Positions 41,601 through 54,765 of a DNA stretch of 64,000 nt are shown one piece after another. Made by a program: the position numbers and the translations under genes. Source of the stretch: Paracyclopina nana (Eukaryota; Arthropoda; Copepoda; Cyclopoida; Cyclopettidae); contig JAGUCH010000006.1 in NCBI GenBank assembly GCA_019096065.1, positions 6,592,001 to 6,656,000 of the forward strand, in the 5' to 3' direction. Under the pieces are notes generated by a model. It was given only the letters and a program-made list of their open reading frames with translations. It was not told the DNA's origin and ran no database searches. Position 1 is the first letter of the stretch. Every line of letters starts with the position of its first letter.

Positions 41601-44399
41601 TGTGCGAGTGTCATAACGCCACAAGGTGGCTCAAGTAGTAACCTATACCGATTTTTCAACCACATGAGTTACTATTTCCACTTCACCCTACGGCGATTGG
41701 CGCAAAAACCGCTTGCAAATAAAATCTTGGCTCTGCTGAGAGTCAGCCTTCTTGGGTGAAACAGGCAATAGGCAAAGTAAAATTGCATAGTGGTGCAATT
41801 ATCCATGTACCAATCAATTTTTATATGTTACTGTCAACTGTACAGAATGCGGCTCTGAAGAAGCAAGTAAACTTTGGCTGCAATTTCGGAGCCGCGCTCT
41901 GTATTTGTATACAGCATAGATGGAGACGTTTTGTATGTTTGACACGTCCAACACTACTGACATGCATCATCTCACACATGAATTGCATACGGTAGACTCA
42001 CTTTGACAACCACAATTATGTCTGGAGCAAACAGACCTCTTTGCCACCAAACAGCTCTTAATTTAATTTCTCGCAGCCTTTGATGCTTTTAAGAAGGCTT
42101 GACCTGAATAATGCGCGAGGTCACAAATCGATAAATCTGTCAATAGTCTGGGACTGCAACAATCTACAGTGTACATATGGATAGACTATTGGCCTCTGTG
42201 TGGGAACGTCAAGATTGTAGCTGCTGATATGCAAGCTCTACTACTCAATACGTATGTGTAGCTTCACCAGGTCAAAAACAATTTTCCCTACTTCTTGACG
42301 ACATTTTTCATCTTTTTTGTTGAATTTATGGCTGGCTCTGGAAGTTGCTGATTCACTCAATTTTGGCTCTCATTTTAATTTTATGAGGCTGAAAAGTAGA
42401 TTGCATTGTTGCTGATCGTATGCATTCAAATTGTCATGGTCACGAAATTTCAGCTTTTTTTCAACTCACCCTTTTGTTGATGATGGACAGGTTAATTGCA
42501 CCGCGATTGAGCCGAGGAAATAAAGGAGAGCTGCTACAATACAAAAAGGGCCAAGTCATACTAACAACAACAACAAAAAATGGGTTAGCACGCGTCCAAA
42601 ATTGTACCCAATTTTCCCCTCAAAAAAAATAACCGAGCTCGGAAAATTGTGTTATCAAACATTCAAAACTACTTTTGTGGGCCTCGCAAGCTCAGCGAGA
42701 AAATTAACAGTCAGTTGTGCAAACTGAGGGCCATTTTGAGCGAGTCAAGGCTCATTTTCCAAAGATTTGAAAACTTTAAAGAAAAAGAAGCGAAATGATG
42801 AAAAGTGTCGTCAAAATGGACTTTAGATGAACATCACATTCTAGGAGCTGTTTCGTGTCTGGTATGGACTCCTTTGAAGTTTTTCATTATTGATAATGGG
42901 ATAATCACAGGCCAGTGCGAAACAAAAAAAAATGTCTGACCACAAATCGAATTGACCCTTCTTTCTTTGTAGTTTGAAATTGTTTTCCTTCTGTTGTGAG
43001 CGTGTGTGTGGATAATTGCTCCGCCTTCTGTTCGCTCCGCTCGTTCTCAAAGTCAATAAACAAGGCAGAACAGCCAAGCTAAGCAAGGTAAAGCACGCAA
43101 GATTCCAACAATGCTGCTATTACAGCTGTCATCAAAGAGCCTTGCTTAACTTCAAGTAGCTTTGCCTAGCTAATATGAGAAGGGACTAAAGTCAAGTTTT
43201 TGAGGCAATCCACAAGCAAGGAGAAATCTAGATTAATCAATATGAGAACTGGCTCATGATTTTATTGCCAAGGCCTTTTTAAAGCTTTGGCACAGATTAA
43301 GCCCATTGTTTAGCAAGCATCAAAAGTCGTCAAATATTGTGCCAAAAAGCCACTTTACAAGTGACTCACCCCAACTTAACATACTTTCATTTATGACTAC
43401 TTCAACACAAAACAATTTCAGTTGTGGACACTGAAAACCAATGCAAGAGAAACAAATCAAGGCTCATTGCTTTGCAATTTGTCGGGAAAACTTTATTTGC
43501 GCCAAAAAAGCAAAATATTTGCCAATTGCAAAAGTAGATGAGCATCGCGTATTTGGACAGCTAATAAGGCTTAATTAATGAGTGTGTCACCAAATGGTGT
43601 CATAAAAAGCCACTGAAATGGGTGTTGTAAATAAAGAACAACTGTTTCTCGTGTTGCCACAATAGTTGTCATAGCAGATGGCTAGGGACATTCCGGGGGA
43701 AATGAGCCAAAGATGTGTGTAACAACGCTGAGAGTATAAATACAAGTTATTCTTTTGAAAATTGCCGGCTTTCACTCAAAAGTGCGACAGACTATTAAAA
43801 ACAAAGCAACTCCCCCAGGGGAATTTCCACCTCATTTGTGGCATTTTCAAGAAGTGACTTTTTTCGAAAAAATTACATTGATTTGACGTCATTTTTAATT
43901 TTTGTAGCCAAAGTAATTTTTTTTTGTTCAAGCAAAGTTTTCGAGGCGAATCTCATAGGAATGAGCTTTGGTTTCTTGAGCTCAAGTTGGTTTTCAGTGT
44001 CCTGGACTGAAATAAGTCATCCTTTTGGAAGAACGTCAGTCCGTTTAACGTAGAGGAAAGTGGCACCCCCTACCGTGGAAAAAGAAGAGCAGTTGTTGTT
44101 TCACTCTTCTCCTTGGTTATTTTGGCCCCCACAGAGTTGAAGAGTTCTTCTGACACGTGCTCGTCTGTTTTCACCGAAATAATTGACCTTGCCTCATCCA
44201 TTACACTCTACATACACACTACAATGTTCACTCTCTCTCGCAGCATATGCAGCTAATTGAAAAACAAATTTTCAAATTTCCTGACAGTTAAATTAGCATG
44301 AGTAGCTAGCTGCTGATGCTGCCACCTTTCCTCCGAGCTAAGAAAATATTATTTTCACTCATTCTTACTTAGAAAAAGGGCAAAGGGATTTAGGCTTGA
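38658..44399. other. No gene seen
   Basis: 5.7 kb of AT-rich DNA with no supported gene. Isolated TIR-like words (GTGTTCATCTAC at 40661, GATGAACATCAC at 42826, CATGAACGGTGCA at 41415) suggest decayed ends of short TIR elements. Short CAAGGCAAAGC/AAGCTAAGC words recur near 43070-43150. Confidence 0.45.
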
Positions 44400-45372
44400 T
44401 GTGAAAGCGACTCCCAAGTCATTGAAAGTGACTTAAGTCTTCTATAAAGACTTCAAATCCTCTAAAGGGACTCTTCTTCATTGACTTGAAGTCGTCTTAA
44501 TTGACCTCAAGTCCTCCACATTGACTTCAAGTCCTCTTCCTTGACTTCAAGTCCTCTGAAGTGACTTCAAGTCCTCTGAAGTGACTTCAAGTCCTCTAAA
44601 GTGGATTCAAGTGAAGTGACTTCAAGTCCTCTGAAGTGACTTCAAGTCCTCTGAAGTGACTTCAAGTCCTCTGAAGTGATTTCAAGTCCCCTGAAGTGAC
44701 TTCAAGTCCCCTGAAGTGACTTCAAGTCCCCTGAAGTGACTTCAAGTCTTTTGAAGTGACTTCAAGTCCTCTGAAGTGACTTCAAGTCCTCTGAAGTGAC
44801 TTCAAGTCCTCTGAAGTGACTTCAAGTCCTCTGAAGTGACTTCAAGTCCTCTGAAGTGACTTCAAGTCCTCTGAAGTGACTTCAAGTCCTCTGAAGTGAC
44901 TTCAAGTGAAGTGACTTCAAGTCCTCTGTAGTGACTTCAAGTCCTCTGAAGTGACTTCAAGTCCTCTGAAGTGACTTCAAGTCCTCTGAAGTGACTTCAA
45001 GTCCTCTGAAGTGACTTCAAGTCCTCTGAAGTGACTTCAAGTCCTCTGAAGTGACTTCAAGTCCTCTGAAGTGACTACAAGTCCTCTGAAGTGACTTCAA
45101 GTCCTCTGAAGTGACTTCAAGTCCTCTGAAGTGACTTCAAGTCCTCTGAAGTGACTTCAAGTCCTCTGAAGTGACTTCAAGTCCTCTGAAGTGACTTCAA
45201 GTGAAGTGACTTCAAGTCCTCTGAAGTGACTTCAAGTCCTCTGAAGTGACTTCAAGTCCTCTGAAGTGACATCAAGTCCTCTGAAGTGACTTCAAGTCCT
45301 CTGAAGTGACTTCAAGTCCCTGAAGTGGCTTTAAGTCCCCTGAAGCGGCTTCAAGTCCCATTTTCATTGACT
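44400..45372 (+). repeat. 20-bp minisatellite, about 45 copies
   Basis: The consensus CTTCAAGTCCTCTGAAGTGA is very uniform from about 44560 to 45320 and degenerate at the edges. Each unit junction contains the 13-bp palindrome TGAAGTGACTTCA. A few shortened units (AGTGAAGTGACTT) recur at intervals, which hints at higher-order copying. Confidence 0.95.
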
Positions 45373-45623
45373 TCAAGTTCACGAAAGTCCATTCATCTTT
45401 GCCTCTTTGCAATTTTCAGCCCAAAGCACGCAAGTTTTAACTCCCATTTTCTATATTTCCATAAAACTGTTTTTTCAAACCAATGAATTATAAAAAGAGT
45501 AAAATGTTCACTGTTAGAGGCGAATGAAGTCATTTTTTTCGTTTGCTCTCTTTTGTGTGTGTGTGTGAGTGCACATAAAGAAATTCCAGAGTCGTTTTAT
45601 ATTGAGAGAGTAGTAAAGCCTAC
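45373..45623. other. No gene seen
   Basis: AT-rich spacer with a short GTGTGTGTGTGTG run near 45555. Confidence 0.5.
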
Positions 45624-45765
45624 CTACTGTGTCAGGATTTTCTAGGGGATCAAGTCCAATGTCCAGTGTAATTTCACGAGTATTGGCGTCCATTAGACCC
45701 CTGCATTGCAGCAGCAGCTCAATTGTAAAACACTCCTTTGGCTCAAGGAATGTGATCTCATCCAT
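45624..45765 (-). CDS. Possible first coding exon, unknown product
   Basis: An ATG at 45765 opens 47 codons of ordinary protein composition (for example LEPKECFTIELLLQC and DIGLDPLENPDTV). It ends at a good donor, CAGTAG followed by GTAGGC (45623). An in-frame stop lies just upstream, so it would be a first exon. Any next exon must lie below 45.6 kb on this strand, beyond the 20-bp minisatellite. I found none and do not recognise the protein. Confidence 0.25.
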
Positions 45766-46524
45766 CAATTAATGGATGATGCTCCTCGATTGGAATTTAT
45801 GACTCCCTTTTTTATAATTTCTCCGAAAATTCCAAAGTGCAGTTCATCTAGCTCATCTTATTTATTTATTTGATTTCGCGATTCAGTGTTCTTTTTGGAC
45901 TTGAAGTCACTTTCGAATCAAACATCAAAGTAGTGTTGCATGTTCGTGCTACTCCAAAGTCTGCAGAGTCCCATAGTGAAATTAATCTCAAGTTGTTTGT
46001 AGATGAACGCGGCGCTCTAGGTAAAAGGGGCTCCAATTAAGACACCGCCAAATAAGTTGGCCAAGGAGGCGAATTTCCATAATGGCCAAAGAGGTCTTTT
46101 TTCCTCGACAAATTCCATTATGTGGAAGTATGTGAAGAAACTGTGGGGTCACACCTCATATATTAGCAGCTAGAGGTAAAATTCATTTCATTATCGAAAA
46201 TTGCAGCAGGTCAAAAGTTCAATCATGAGATGATAGCTTTGAACCAGGAGCCCGAACCTCTCATTATCCACCATCCATCTTGGCTTGTGCTCACTACAAA
46301 ACCTCCTCGGTCACGTGCGGTATGAAAAGAGAAAATCACCGACAAATATTTGCCAGCTTATTATCCTAACAAGCATTAACAAATTCTTGCGCATAAGAGG
46401 CCAGCCAGGCTGCTTCAAAAGAAACCGATCATTGGGCCAACTAGCAGTATCAATTTAACGACTTATTGGCAAAACGCATTAAAAAAGTGCTTTCTTTGAT
46501 AGCTAAAAAGCTGAAAATTGACTT
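45766..46524. other. No gene seen
   Basis: AT-rich spacer. GTAGATGAACGCGGCG at 46000 resembles a solo TIR end. Confidence 0.5.
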
Positions 46525-46935
46525 GAATGAATAATGACTTGAGTCTTACAAATGACTGGAGTCTTTCAAGTGACTTGAGTCTTACAAGTGACTTGAGTCT
46601 TACAAGTGACTTGAGTCTTACAAGTGACTTGAGTCTTACAAGTGACTTGAGTCTTACAAGTGACTTGAGTCTTACAAGTGACTTGAGTATTACAAGTGAC
46701 TTGAGTCTTACAAGTGACTTGAGTCTTACAAGTGACTTGAGTCTTACAAGTGACTTGAGTCTTTCAAGTGACTTGAGACTTACAAGTGACTTGAGTCTTA
46801 CAAGTGACTTGAGTCTTACTAGTGACCTGAGTCCTTCAAGTGACTTGAGTCTTCCAAATAATATGATTCTTAAAAGTGACTTAATCCTTAAAAATGACTT
46901 GAGTCTCGAAAAAAGACTTGAGTCTCAAAAAAAGA
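46525..46935 (+). repeat. 18-bp minisatellite, about 22 copies
   Basis: Consensus AAGTGACTTGAGTCTTAC. The period is a multiple of three, so one frame stays open for 137 codons as a repeated SLTSDL. This is a by-product of the repeat, since codon three varies no less than the others and there is no start context. It shares the core AAGTGACTT with the array at 44.4-45.4 kb. Confidence 0.9.
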
Positions 46936-48705
46936 CTTGAGTCTCAGGAAAGACTTGGTTATCTGAAAATGGCCTTAGTTTTTTTTGGCTTGAAAAGTTT
47001 GTCCTAAAAATACTTTATCATAGAACTAAATTCAAAATTAATCACTGATGCTTGAACTGAAGATGTTGCTGTATTGTCAATAATGAGGTCATCTGGAGGT
47101 ATTTTCTCTAGGGTGTGGAACAATTTTCCAAAGTAGGGACATAAAAATAAGCTCTGTCGTCTGCGAGGAGACGCCATTATCCACGTAAAATTACTTTCTG
47201 GACATCGCTTGATCCTCTAGAAAATCCAGACTATTATCCACAGCGGGGCAAAACAACGCCAATAAACCAATAATGCGTTCTCCTCGGCGGAAAAACAGTG
47301 TTGCCTTCCTCATGGAATTTATATGGCGCCATCTTCAACAAACTCAGGCATAACCATGGAAAAGTCAAAAGCTAATTTCACTTTGACGGACTGAAAACAT
47401 CATTATGTTACTTCGCCATTCCTCACATGTCTGCCAATCGTCTCCAAAACGAACTTTTACCAACAAATATGAAATGTTGCTAAACACCTACATTACATCA
47501 AGGAGCTGGTGAATCCAGAACTTATCTGTTTAATTGTCACACTTTTAGATATAAAAAAGCAAACCAAGAGAAAAGGAGCAAGTCTCATTTATTTTGAGCT
47601 TCCAAAAGATCATTTTAAGTTTTTTGGCCCCAAAATTAGCCCAGATGAACGGGGCCCAAAGAAGATATTCAGTGTGATGTCTATTTAGTGAAAGTGAAGA
47701 GTGAGGAGAGAAAAAAGTTTATCAAGATCACGATAAGCTACTGCCATGCTTGCCTATAATGTACAACTCTCAAGTTCAAGGCTCTAAAGATAAGATTTGT
47801 GGGTCAGCACAATTTCGAGATGAGATGCACTTTGTTGCTCAAATGGAAGAAGATGGTTTTCTCGCCAAAGTGCTGCTGCTGCTGCTACAACACACTGGCC
47901 GAATCAGCCTTGGAATGGAAAAAACAAGAGGCAGATTTTGAATTGATTTTTACAATAATTACGACTTTTTTCTTGATTCAAGCGCTAACTCAACTTAGGC
48001 AGTTCAATTTCACTCTCAGAGATATTCATGTCCAAAAATGTCCAATTTCTGCTAAAGATTGCCAAAATTCCTAAAATTGTCCAATATCTTTACAATTAGC
48101 AAAAGCTACGTGATTAATTGTGTCCTTAAGTTTGAAATGTCCTTTTTCCTCTAAATATTAGCCAAAAGCTTCCAATTTCAGCCCAAAATTGCCAGAAATG
48201 GCTTGATTTCAAAAATAAAACCTGCCTTATTTTAGTCAAAATGTGTCCTTTCCACATACTAGCCCATTTAGAGCTGATTACCAATTAAAATGTTGGATTA
48301 AAAAAAGCAGATGAAAACCTTTTTTTTCACAGCACTTTTTGGCCCGCAGTTCGGTTCGGCCAGTGTGCATGATGGAGAACAGCTTATCTGCCAGAAATAT
48401 CTATTTCTTCTCTGCTTAGTCGAGGTTTTTGCTGCTCTGATGCCAAAATGTGTTATTTCAAACGGCACAAAAAGCAGCTGCACTGCACTTCTTCTTTGGC
48501 TCTTTTTTCCGTCAAACTCCAACAGTTTTTCTGATTTGGGCTGCAGATGCTAATTTGGCTATGGCAGCGGTAGTTGTAATTATGGATCAAGATTGACACT
48601 GTTTGTTTACCAAAGATAAATTCACTCAGCATGATTTTGACTGATTTTAGCATCTGTTAGCAAATGCGTGTGAGAAAATCGGACAGATTTGCCTCATCTT
48701 CCAAC
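46936..48705. other. No gene seen
   Basis: 1.8 kb of AT-rich DNA. CAGATGAACGGGGCC at 47643 resembles a solo TIR end. No supported gene. Confidence 0.45.
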
Positions 48706-48708
48706 TTA

Positions 48709-49740
48709 ATGTGGCGTTCATCTACTCATGTGGACAAAATGAGCTTTTTGACAACACTGGTGAGATCAATGCAATTTTTGACCATTTGGCAGCTTTGGAC
48801 AATTTTCAGTTAGTGGCTGTACATCAGTTATGCTAACAGTTTTCAGTTTTGGGCATTATTTCTGCTTTTGACAAAACAAAGTTTTTGGCGATACTTCAGT
48901 TTTTGACCATACTTCTCTTTAAAATCATGAATGTTAGCTAATTGTATTGGACAAAAAAGGTTTTTGATTGAATCGTCAAAATTACAATTATCAGTTGTCA
49001 AACTTTCAATTTGGGTTTCAGTAACGGAAGCTGAACTTGAAAAATGATTTGCCCAGTTGCTTTATGATGAGATTTTCCATGAATTTATGGCACATTTTGT
49101 GTGTCTTTTTTTGCTCTCGCAGCGCAAAATTGGTTCAATTTGGGAGGATCCTTGTTTGGGACAGGAAGTCACACACAACTGATGCCTTTGCACGATAAGA
49201 TTGTCATCTGTCGTCGTGAAAATTTTCAGCTTTATAATAATTCATTATAATGCACCAGCGTGCTGTGCATGCAGGAAAATGTGAAAATGGTTTGCATCAT
49301 TAAACGTAAACTGACATTGATGGATGTTGTGAGCTCAGCTGTCATCAAAAAGTCCAAGTTGGACTATTTCACGGAGAAAACAGTTAAGTCATAATCTTCA
49401 TGAATATGCTATAAATGTATGGGAAATCTCGCGGGGAAGCAACTTTGCAAACTACTTTTCAAGTTCAGTTATGGTCACTGAAGAAATAATTGAGGGTTCT
49501 ATAACTAATCAGCGATACTTTTGACAATTCCCTTGAAATGCTTTTCCGTCATCAAAAATGTCTTCCTCAATTGAAGAAAAGCAGCAAATATGACTTAAAA
49601 TAAAAAAGTTGTCAAAAGATGATGAACAAAAATACTGTAAAAAAACTACTTAAAAATGAAAAAACTGAAAATTGCTATAAAGTAGATGTAACTGAAAAGT
49701 ATGCTTTTATATTTCAAATAAGTGTAGATGAACACCACAT
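48709..49740. mobile_element. 1,032-bp TIR element, non-autonomous
   Basis: Left end ATGTGGCGTTCATCTAC, right end GTAGATGAACACCACAT (one mismatch), TTA on both sides (48706-48708, 49741-49743). The interior is AT-rich without a transposase frame. The TIR shares the GTTCAYCT core with the 222-bp family. Confidence 0.7.
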
Positions 49741-49743
49741 TTA

Positions 49744-50335
49744 TGGGAAGAATTTTTTGGCCAGGTGTCTTCACGTGTTTTTTTCTCCTTTCTTTTTGGC
49801 GACATTTTTAATTAAGTGGGCTTGCTTTTAAGCAGTTTCCGTTGCACTTCAAACAAAGAAATGGAATATAGCCTTGTCATCTACTTTATCTTGATTAATG
49901 GCTGCTGATTGCCACATTGCTGAGCAAAGGAAGCCATGTACATTAATAGCAATACAAAAATAGCATTTTCGGAAACTCCTATCATAATATTAATCACATG
50001 ACTAGGGCAACTCGAGCACATTTTTGGGAAGTCCAAATGTCACTTTTGGATTTAATGAGCTAGGAATGGGTAATTGGATATTAATCCTATCCTGGTTAAC
50101 TGAGAAAATCTTGCACACTTTTTTTCCCATGAAGACTTTCATTGTTCATAGAGCGGCACCGAAAACTGCAAGACTATTGGCATTTTGTCTCAGCATTTGG
50201 CCAATTTATCACGATATCTGTACTATCTCAGCATTTGGCCTATTCCCTCAGCTCTTGGCCTTTGAATTCCTGGCATCTCATCGTGCCCAGTAATTCAACA
50301 ATATATTCAGCAATGAATAATGGCTCAGCAATTCA
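49744..50335. other. No gene seen
   Basis: AT-rich spacer. Frames running into the following array are carried by the repeat itself. Confidence 0.5.
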
Positions 50336-50815
50336 TTATTTCAAAGTTCTTAGATTTCTCAGCAAAGTTCTTAGATTTCTCAGCAAAATTCCTAGATTTC
50401 TCAGCAAAATTCTTAGATTTCTCAGCAAAGTACTTAGGTTTCTCAGCAAAATTCTTAGATTTCTGAGCAAAGTTCTTAGATTTCTCAGCAAAGTTCTTAG
50501 ATTTCTCAGCAAAGTTCTTAGATTTCTCTGCAATGTTTGCATTTTACAGCTAAGCTTGGATTTCTCAGCAAGGTCTAGATCACTCAGCAAACTCTAACTT
50601 CTCAGCAAAATCTGAATTCTCAGCAAAATCTGAATTCTCAGCAAAATCTGAATTCTCAGCAAAATCTGAATTCTCAGCAAAATCAAATTTCTCAGCAAAA
50701 TCCAATTTCTCAGCAAATTCTCATTTCTCAGCAAAATCCAAGTTCATAGTAGATCCAATTTCTCAGAAAATCAAATTTCACAGCAATAACCTAAATTTCT
50801 CAGCAATGTCTAAAA
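50336..50815 (+). repeat. 21-bp then 18-bp minisatellite
   Basis: Units of TTCTTAGATTTCTCAGCAAAG (21 bp) up to about 50540, then shorter TCTGAATTCTCAGCAAAA (18 bp) units. All share TTCTCAGCAAA. Open frames on both strands follow the period and are not genes. Confidence 0.9.
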
Positions 50816-53800
50816 GTGTTTTTTTTTACATGAGGTCAAGCTCTGACATTTTTCCGTTTTGTTTCCCGAGAGATATCGAGATAATCTCTGGCTTATCCCT
50901 TTTTCAGATGTTTGTCGTGAAAAAATAGCAGCTGTTTTATGACTCCGGAGATGATGACGGCACAAAAAAGGCCCGAGCTTCTTCTTCTTCTCTCATGATG
51001 TCAAATTACAACTCGTTGCTGATATCTGTTGAAACGATCTATCATCAGTCCAATTAGAGATGATACCATCATAATCTCGCAACACACTGGTCCACTACAT
51101 GTCTCACACTGGGCGGAATTATTATTCAATGGCTCAAAAATTCAGTACTGAAATCGATTTCGATTTCATCGAGGTGAGCTACATCATCATTTGACGGAAT
51201 AACTTACATTTGTGTGGTGTTCATCTTTTTTTAGATAAAACTTTTCTTGGCTGAGTTTTGCTGTCCAGTCAAATTTGACTTGATCACCAATTGGAGTGTC
51301 GCAAAGTGAAATTTGGCCAACAACAAAATTCAACTTTGGCATCAATTCCCAATTTTTTGCTCTTTAAAAGGTAGAGTGGTATGGCAACTAGCTTTATCAG
51401 CCCATTGGATCTGGCCAAAAAGCAACAAGTTGACATGGGTTTAAGATAAGAGCATTCTTCTTGTCCTTGAATATTTGTGCAGATTTTCTTCATTGATAAT
51501 TTGGTGACTCCCAGTCTCTCATCTTGACCACAGATCTGTGAAAAACACAGCCAGTTATCTGATGTGATTCCATTCATTGGCACAGTGTTTTTCATGGTGG
51601 TAGTAGTAGTGTTTTTGGCTGCCACCAGCCAAATAAATGTTTTTCCTGGCTCTCCACATGAGGTCTCCTCCACTGGAGCAGTGGAGGAAAAGAACATGTT
51701 TATAGAGAAAAATGGCAGAAACTCTGGGTTTGGACAGCCCAACAATTAAGGGGTGGTCCACTGTGTCACCTTCACGACTGATTGCACACTGGACACTCCG
51801 CTGTGAAAAAATGCAGACACACACACACTCATCCAATTCAAGATGCCTTTGTTCACCCAAGTAGCGTGGTTCTAAAGTAAAAACGCACTTCTATGCTCAT
51901 CCATGTAACGCAAGCTTAAAAAATGCTTTTTTATGCCGACCTCTAGCTTTTTGGTGGAACTAATCTCCATTAATAATGTTGCACTGCGAACATTGATGAT
52001 GGTTCTAGATGCAAAAACACTTTTAATTCAAGGAACGTCAATTTTTGTAATCCATCTGAATGACGATACATTGAAATTATAAGGTTCTTCTAAAAAGTAT
52101 CTAAAGTCCCGTTGATATATATTATTTAAATTAAAGAAGCGGTATCAAGCAATGATGTTTACTAATGCCCTTTTCTAATGAGTTTCTCAGCACCTGCTAA
52201 TGAATAGAGTAGACGCTATAAATGAATCGTTCATTTTGAATTTTTGAAGAAATGGGAAACTCTTTGCATGGATGTTGAATGTAAAACAAGCTGGTTGAAT
52301 GCTTTTTTCTGGACGTCTCCAGCTTGCCAATGAGTCAAATCTGAGAGAAGAATGTTGCATGGTGAACATTGATGATGGTTTTATTGTTCGTCTGCACTTT
52401 AACAATGTGTGGAGGAGGGCTCACTTGGAAAGTAAGGCTCGTTTATCATCGGCCCAGTAATTGGCGGTTTGGCTACTATGCACCATAGACCCCGTTCTTC
52501 AACCCCAAAACGGCCGAAGAAACAGCACTGTGAGCCGACAAGCTGCTCTTGAGGTTGGCGCAAATCTGTCTCACTTTTGCCCCTTTTAATTAGCTCTCCA
52601 TTTTTCTCCACCTAACAACAGCTACAAGACAAAAGGTCAACGAAAACTAAGCTATTGCCCACTTAATTTTTCATTTCAGTTGTGGGCTGCAATTTTTTAA
52701 ATTGAATCCACTTAAAAACACACTTTTTGATGAAAAAGGCCCCTTTGAATGAACATGCACTTTTTGAATAATCAAGTTTTTTAACCAAAAAAGCTTTTTA
52801 ATAAAACATACTGAATTAAATGAATCTCAAAGATTTAATTTTTATGCTTTTTGAGCTTTTTAGGGATGCGTTTACCCCAGTGTGAGTGAATGGCATGCTT
52901 TGATCATCAATGGCCACAATCAAAGTCAAATTCCACACACGAACAAGTCACAAAAAGGTCAACAATCATAATGTCTCTGTTTTTGCCCCTCATCATCGGT
53001 TTCTATTCAGTGTGAGAATAGACATCTATGGATGTGTGTGTGTGTCTTCCAGGTCCATAAAATGTCTGCGTTATCTAGTTTTCCTTACGTACTGAGCCAT
53101 ATTTCTTGAAATGCTGGTTAACTGGTGGATGTTTACGGTCCAGCTGCCTTTTCTTGCATGCTACATACAGGGTGAGGCAATAAAAGTAGCAGCCTTTCAA
53201 CTATAAAAACTCCTTTTAGCAAGCTATGCCTTCTTCTCTTTTTGCCCATTCGCAAAAATCCTGCCCTGAAGCAGCAGTTTATCAAAATGTGCATCATTTT
53301 GTCAAAAAATAGTGTAGTATTCTCTTTTACAAGTATCCTCTGTCAAAAAGTGTATTTTGCCCAAAAAGTGTATTCTGCCCTAAAAGTGTGTTTTGCCCAA
53401 AAAGTGTAGTACGTATTAAAAGTGCGTTATTTCTAAAATGTGCTTATTACTGTCTTTATAAAAAGATATGCAAAAGTATGCTTAAAACTTACAATATTCA
53501 TAATGTGAGGATAGTGAAAAGATGATATTTACATAAATTGGCTGGTACACTTTTTGCATCACCCTCTATATAAGTAGACTACAGCTGACATGAGATGGAA
53601 TGTGGTCAAAGCAAAGGCACTTTTGAGCTCATCTGTCAACTGGCATTATCTTTGCTGGCTTTTAACGAACTCTCCTCAACTACTCTTGGCTTTGACCTAT
53701 GCAAAATTCAGTGTATACACACACAAAAAAAATTACTATTCAGTTGGAGGAATTATGTGGGCTCTCTGATGCTTCTTTATGACTCAAAATAGGCGGAATA

Positions 53801-54631
53801 ATAATGATAAAGCTCTGCTCTACTTGACCTATTCAACGAACTGTGGAAGGAAAAATATTAGGCAGCATCTTATTATTGCTTTAATTGTTGGGTGCTACTC
53901 TCCATGATTCATCTGAGGCGGGGCTGCAAAATCCAGAAAATCCCATTTTTTTCGCCCACCTCACAAATGAGTTTTCATCAATTGCATTATACCCATGCTC
54001 AAGTGATGTTCATTTTGGTAAACCTTCAATTCATTGAGCTTCAACTTTCAATTTGACTTTCAGTGACCAACTGAGGCCAATCAAAAATCGTGCCACTTGT
54101 TCTCCTTAAAATTAGCAGTATTTGATGTTGTCCACTTTTTTCATAACAAGATAAGATTTTTTAACAGGCTAGTAAGTGGCAAATAAATTTGTGGAGCTAA
54201 TGAGGTTTTGGCTTTGGTTTTTGAAAACTGGATTATTCTGTGCCCTGGCAGTGGTCATCTCCTCCTCATCTTGGCATGGCATGGGATGAGAAGAGCCCAT
54301 TTTGGTAGTGGTTCTTCAGTAAGTAGCAGTCTCTCATGAATACAATAAGTATAAAATGTTCTTTCTACTCAGCAGGGTGGAGTAGTGGTAGTAGTCTACC
54401 AAATGTCAGGTCAAATGTGCTTTGGCATCAATGATGTTTGAGAGAGTTCCAAACAGAATAATAAGTCAGGCCATGCCACCCAATGTGAAGTCAATTCCAC
54501 TTGTTCATTCATGGCCTGAAAAATGGCCCCAACTGTAGTGAATCTCGGCTGTCATTTTTAATATGTGGGAAAAACAGTTTTGCTTTGTCCAATCAAGCCA
54601 CTGCTACTCCTTCTCAGAAGAAGAAGAAGAA
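50816..54631. other. No gene seen
   Basis: 3.8 kb of AT-rich DNA. 53340-53425 is a short degenerate repeat of AAAAGTGTATTTTGCCC units. The frame at 51284-51745 (-) is long for this composition but has no recognisable motif or consistent splicing. A TIR-like GTGGTGTTCATC lies at 51216. Confidence 0.45.
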
Positions 54632-54765
54632 ATGAACTGCCTTCTGGCAGAGACAAATGGTTCGGAATTCAAACCCGAGCTTGATTTAAGCAGAGGTGAC
54701 AACGCTTCGCGTCCCTACCTTATCGGGCTTTTTCTCACCCTTGTTGCCTTTATCAGCTTAGCAAG
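54632..54765 (+). CDS. Possible coding exon with membrane segment, unknown product
   Basis: From the ATG at 54632 the frame reads a hydrophilic start with two N-glycosylation sequons (NGS, NAS). The hydrophobic run YLIGLFLTLVAFISLA follows, ending at a donor (GCAAG, then GTGATA). This resembles the N-terminus of a membrane protein or receptor. A further exon-like frame at about 54890-55110 does not join it in frame. Weak support. Confidence 0.2.

Noticed and set aside
44400..45372. CRISPR-like array
   Set aside because: The units are contiguous without unique spacers, the genome is eukaryotic and no cas genes are present; it is a minisatellite.
46527..46940. 137-codon frame of repeated SLTSDL
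   Set aside because: It is the translation of the 18-bp minisatellite; the period keeps the frame open. No start context, no variation pattern of a coding repeat.
50142..50597. Frames on both strands with FLSK/LLRNLR repeats
   Set aside because: Driven by the 21-bp minisatellite; open on both strands for the same reason.
51284..51745. 153-codon minus-strand frame
   Set aside because: No recognisable motif, high Cys/Thr/Lys composition like its AT-rich surroundings, and no supporting splice structure.
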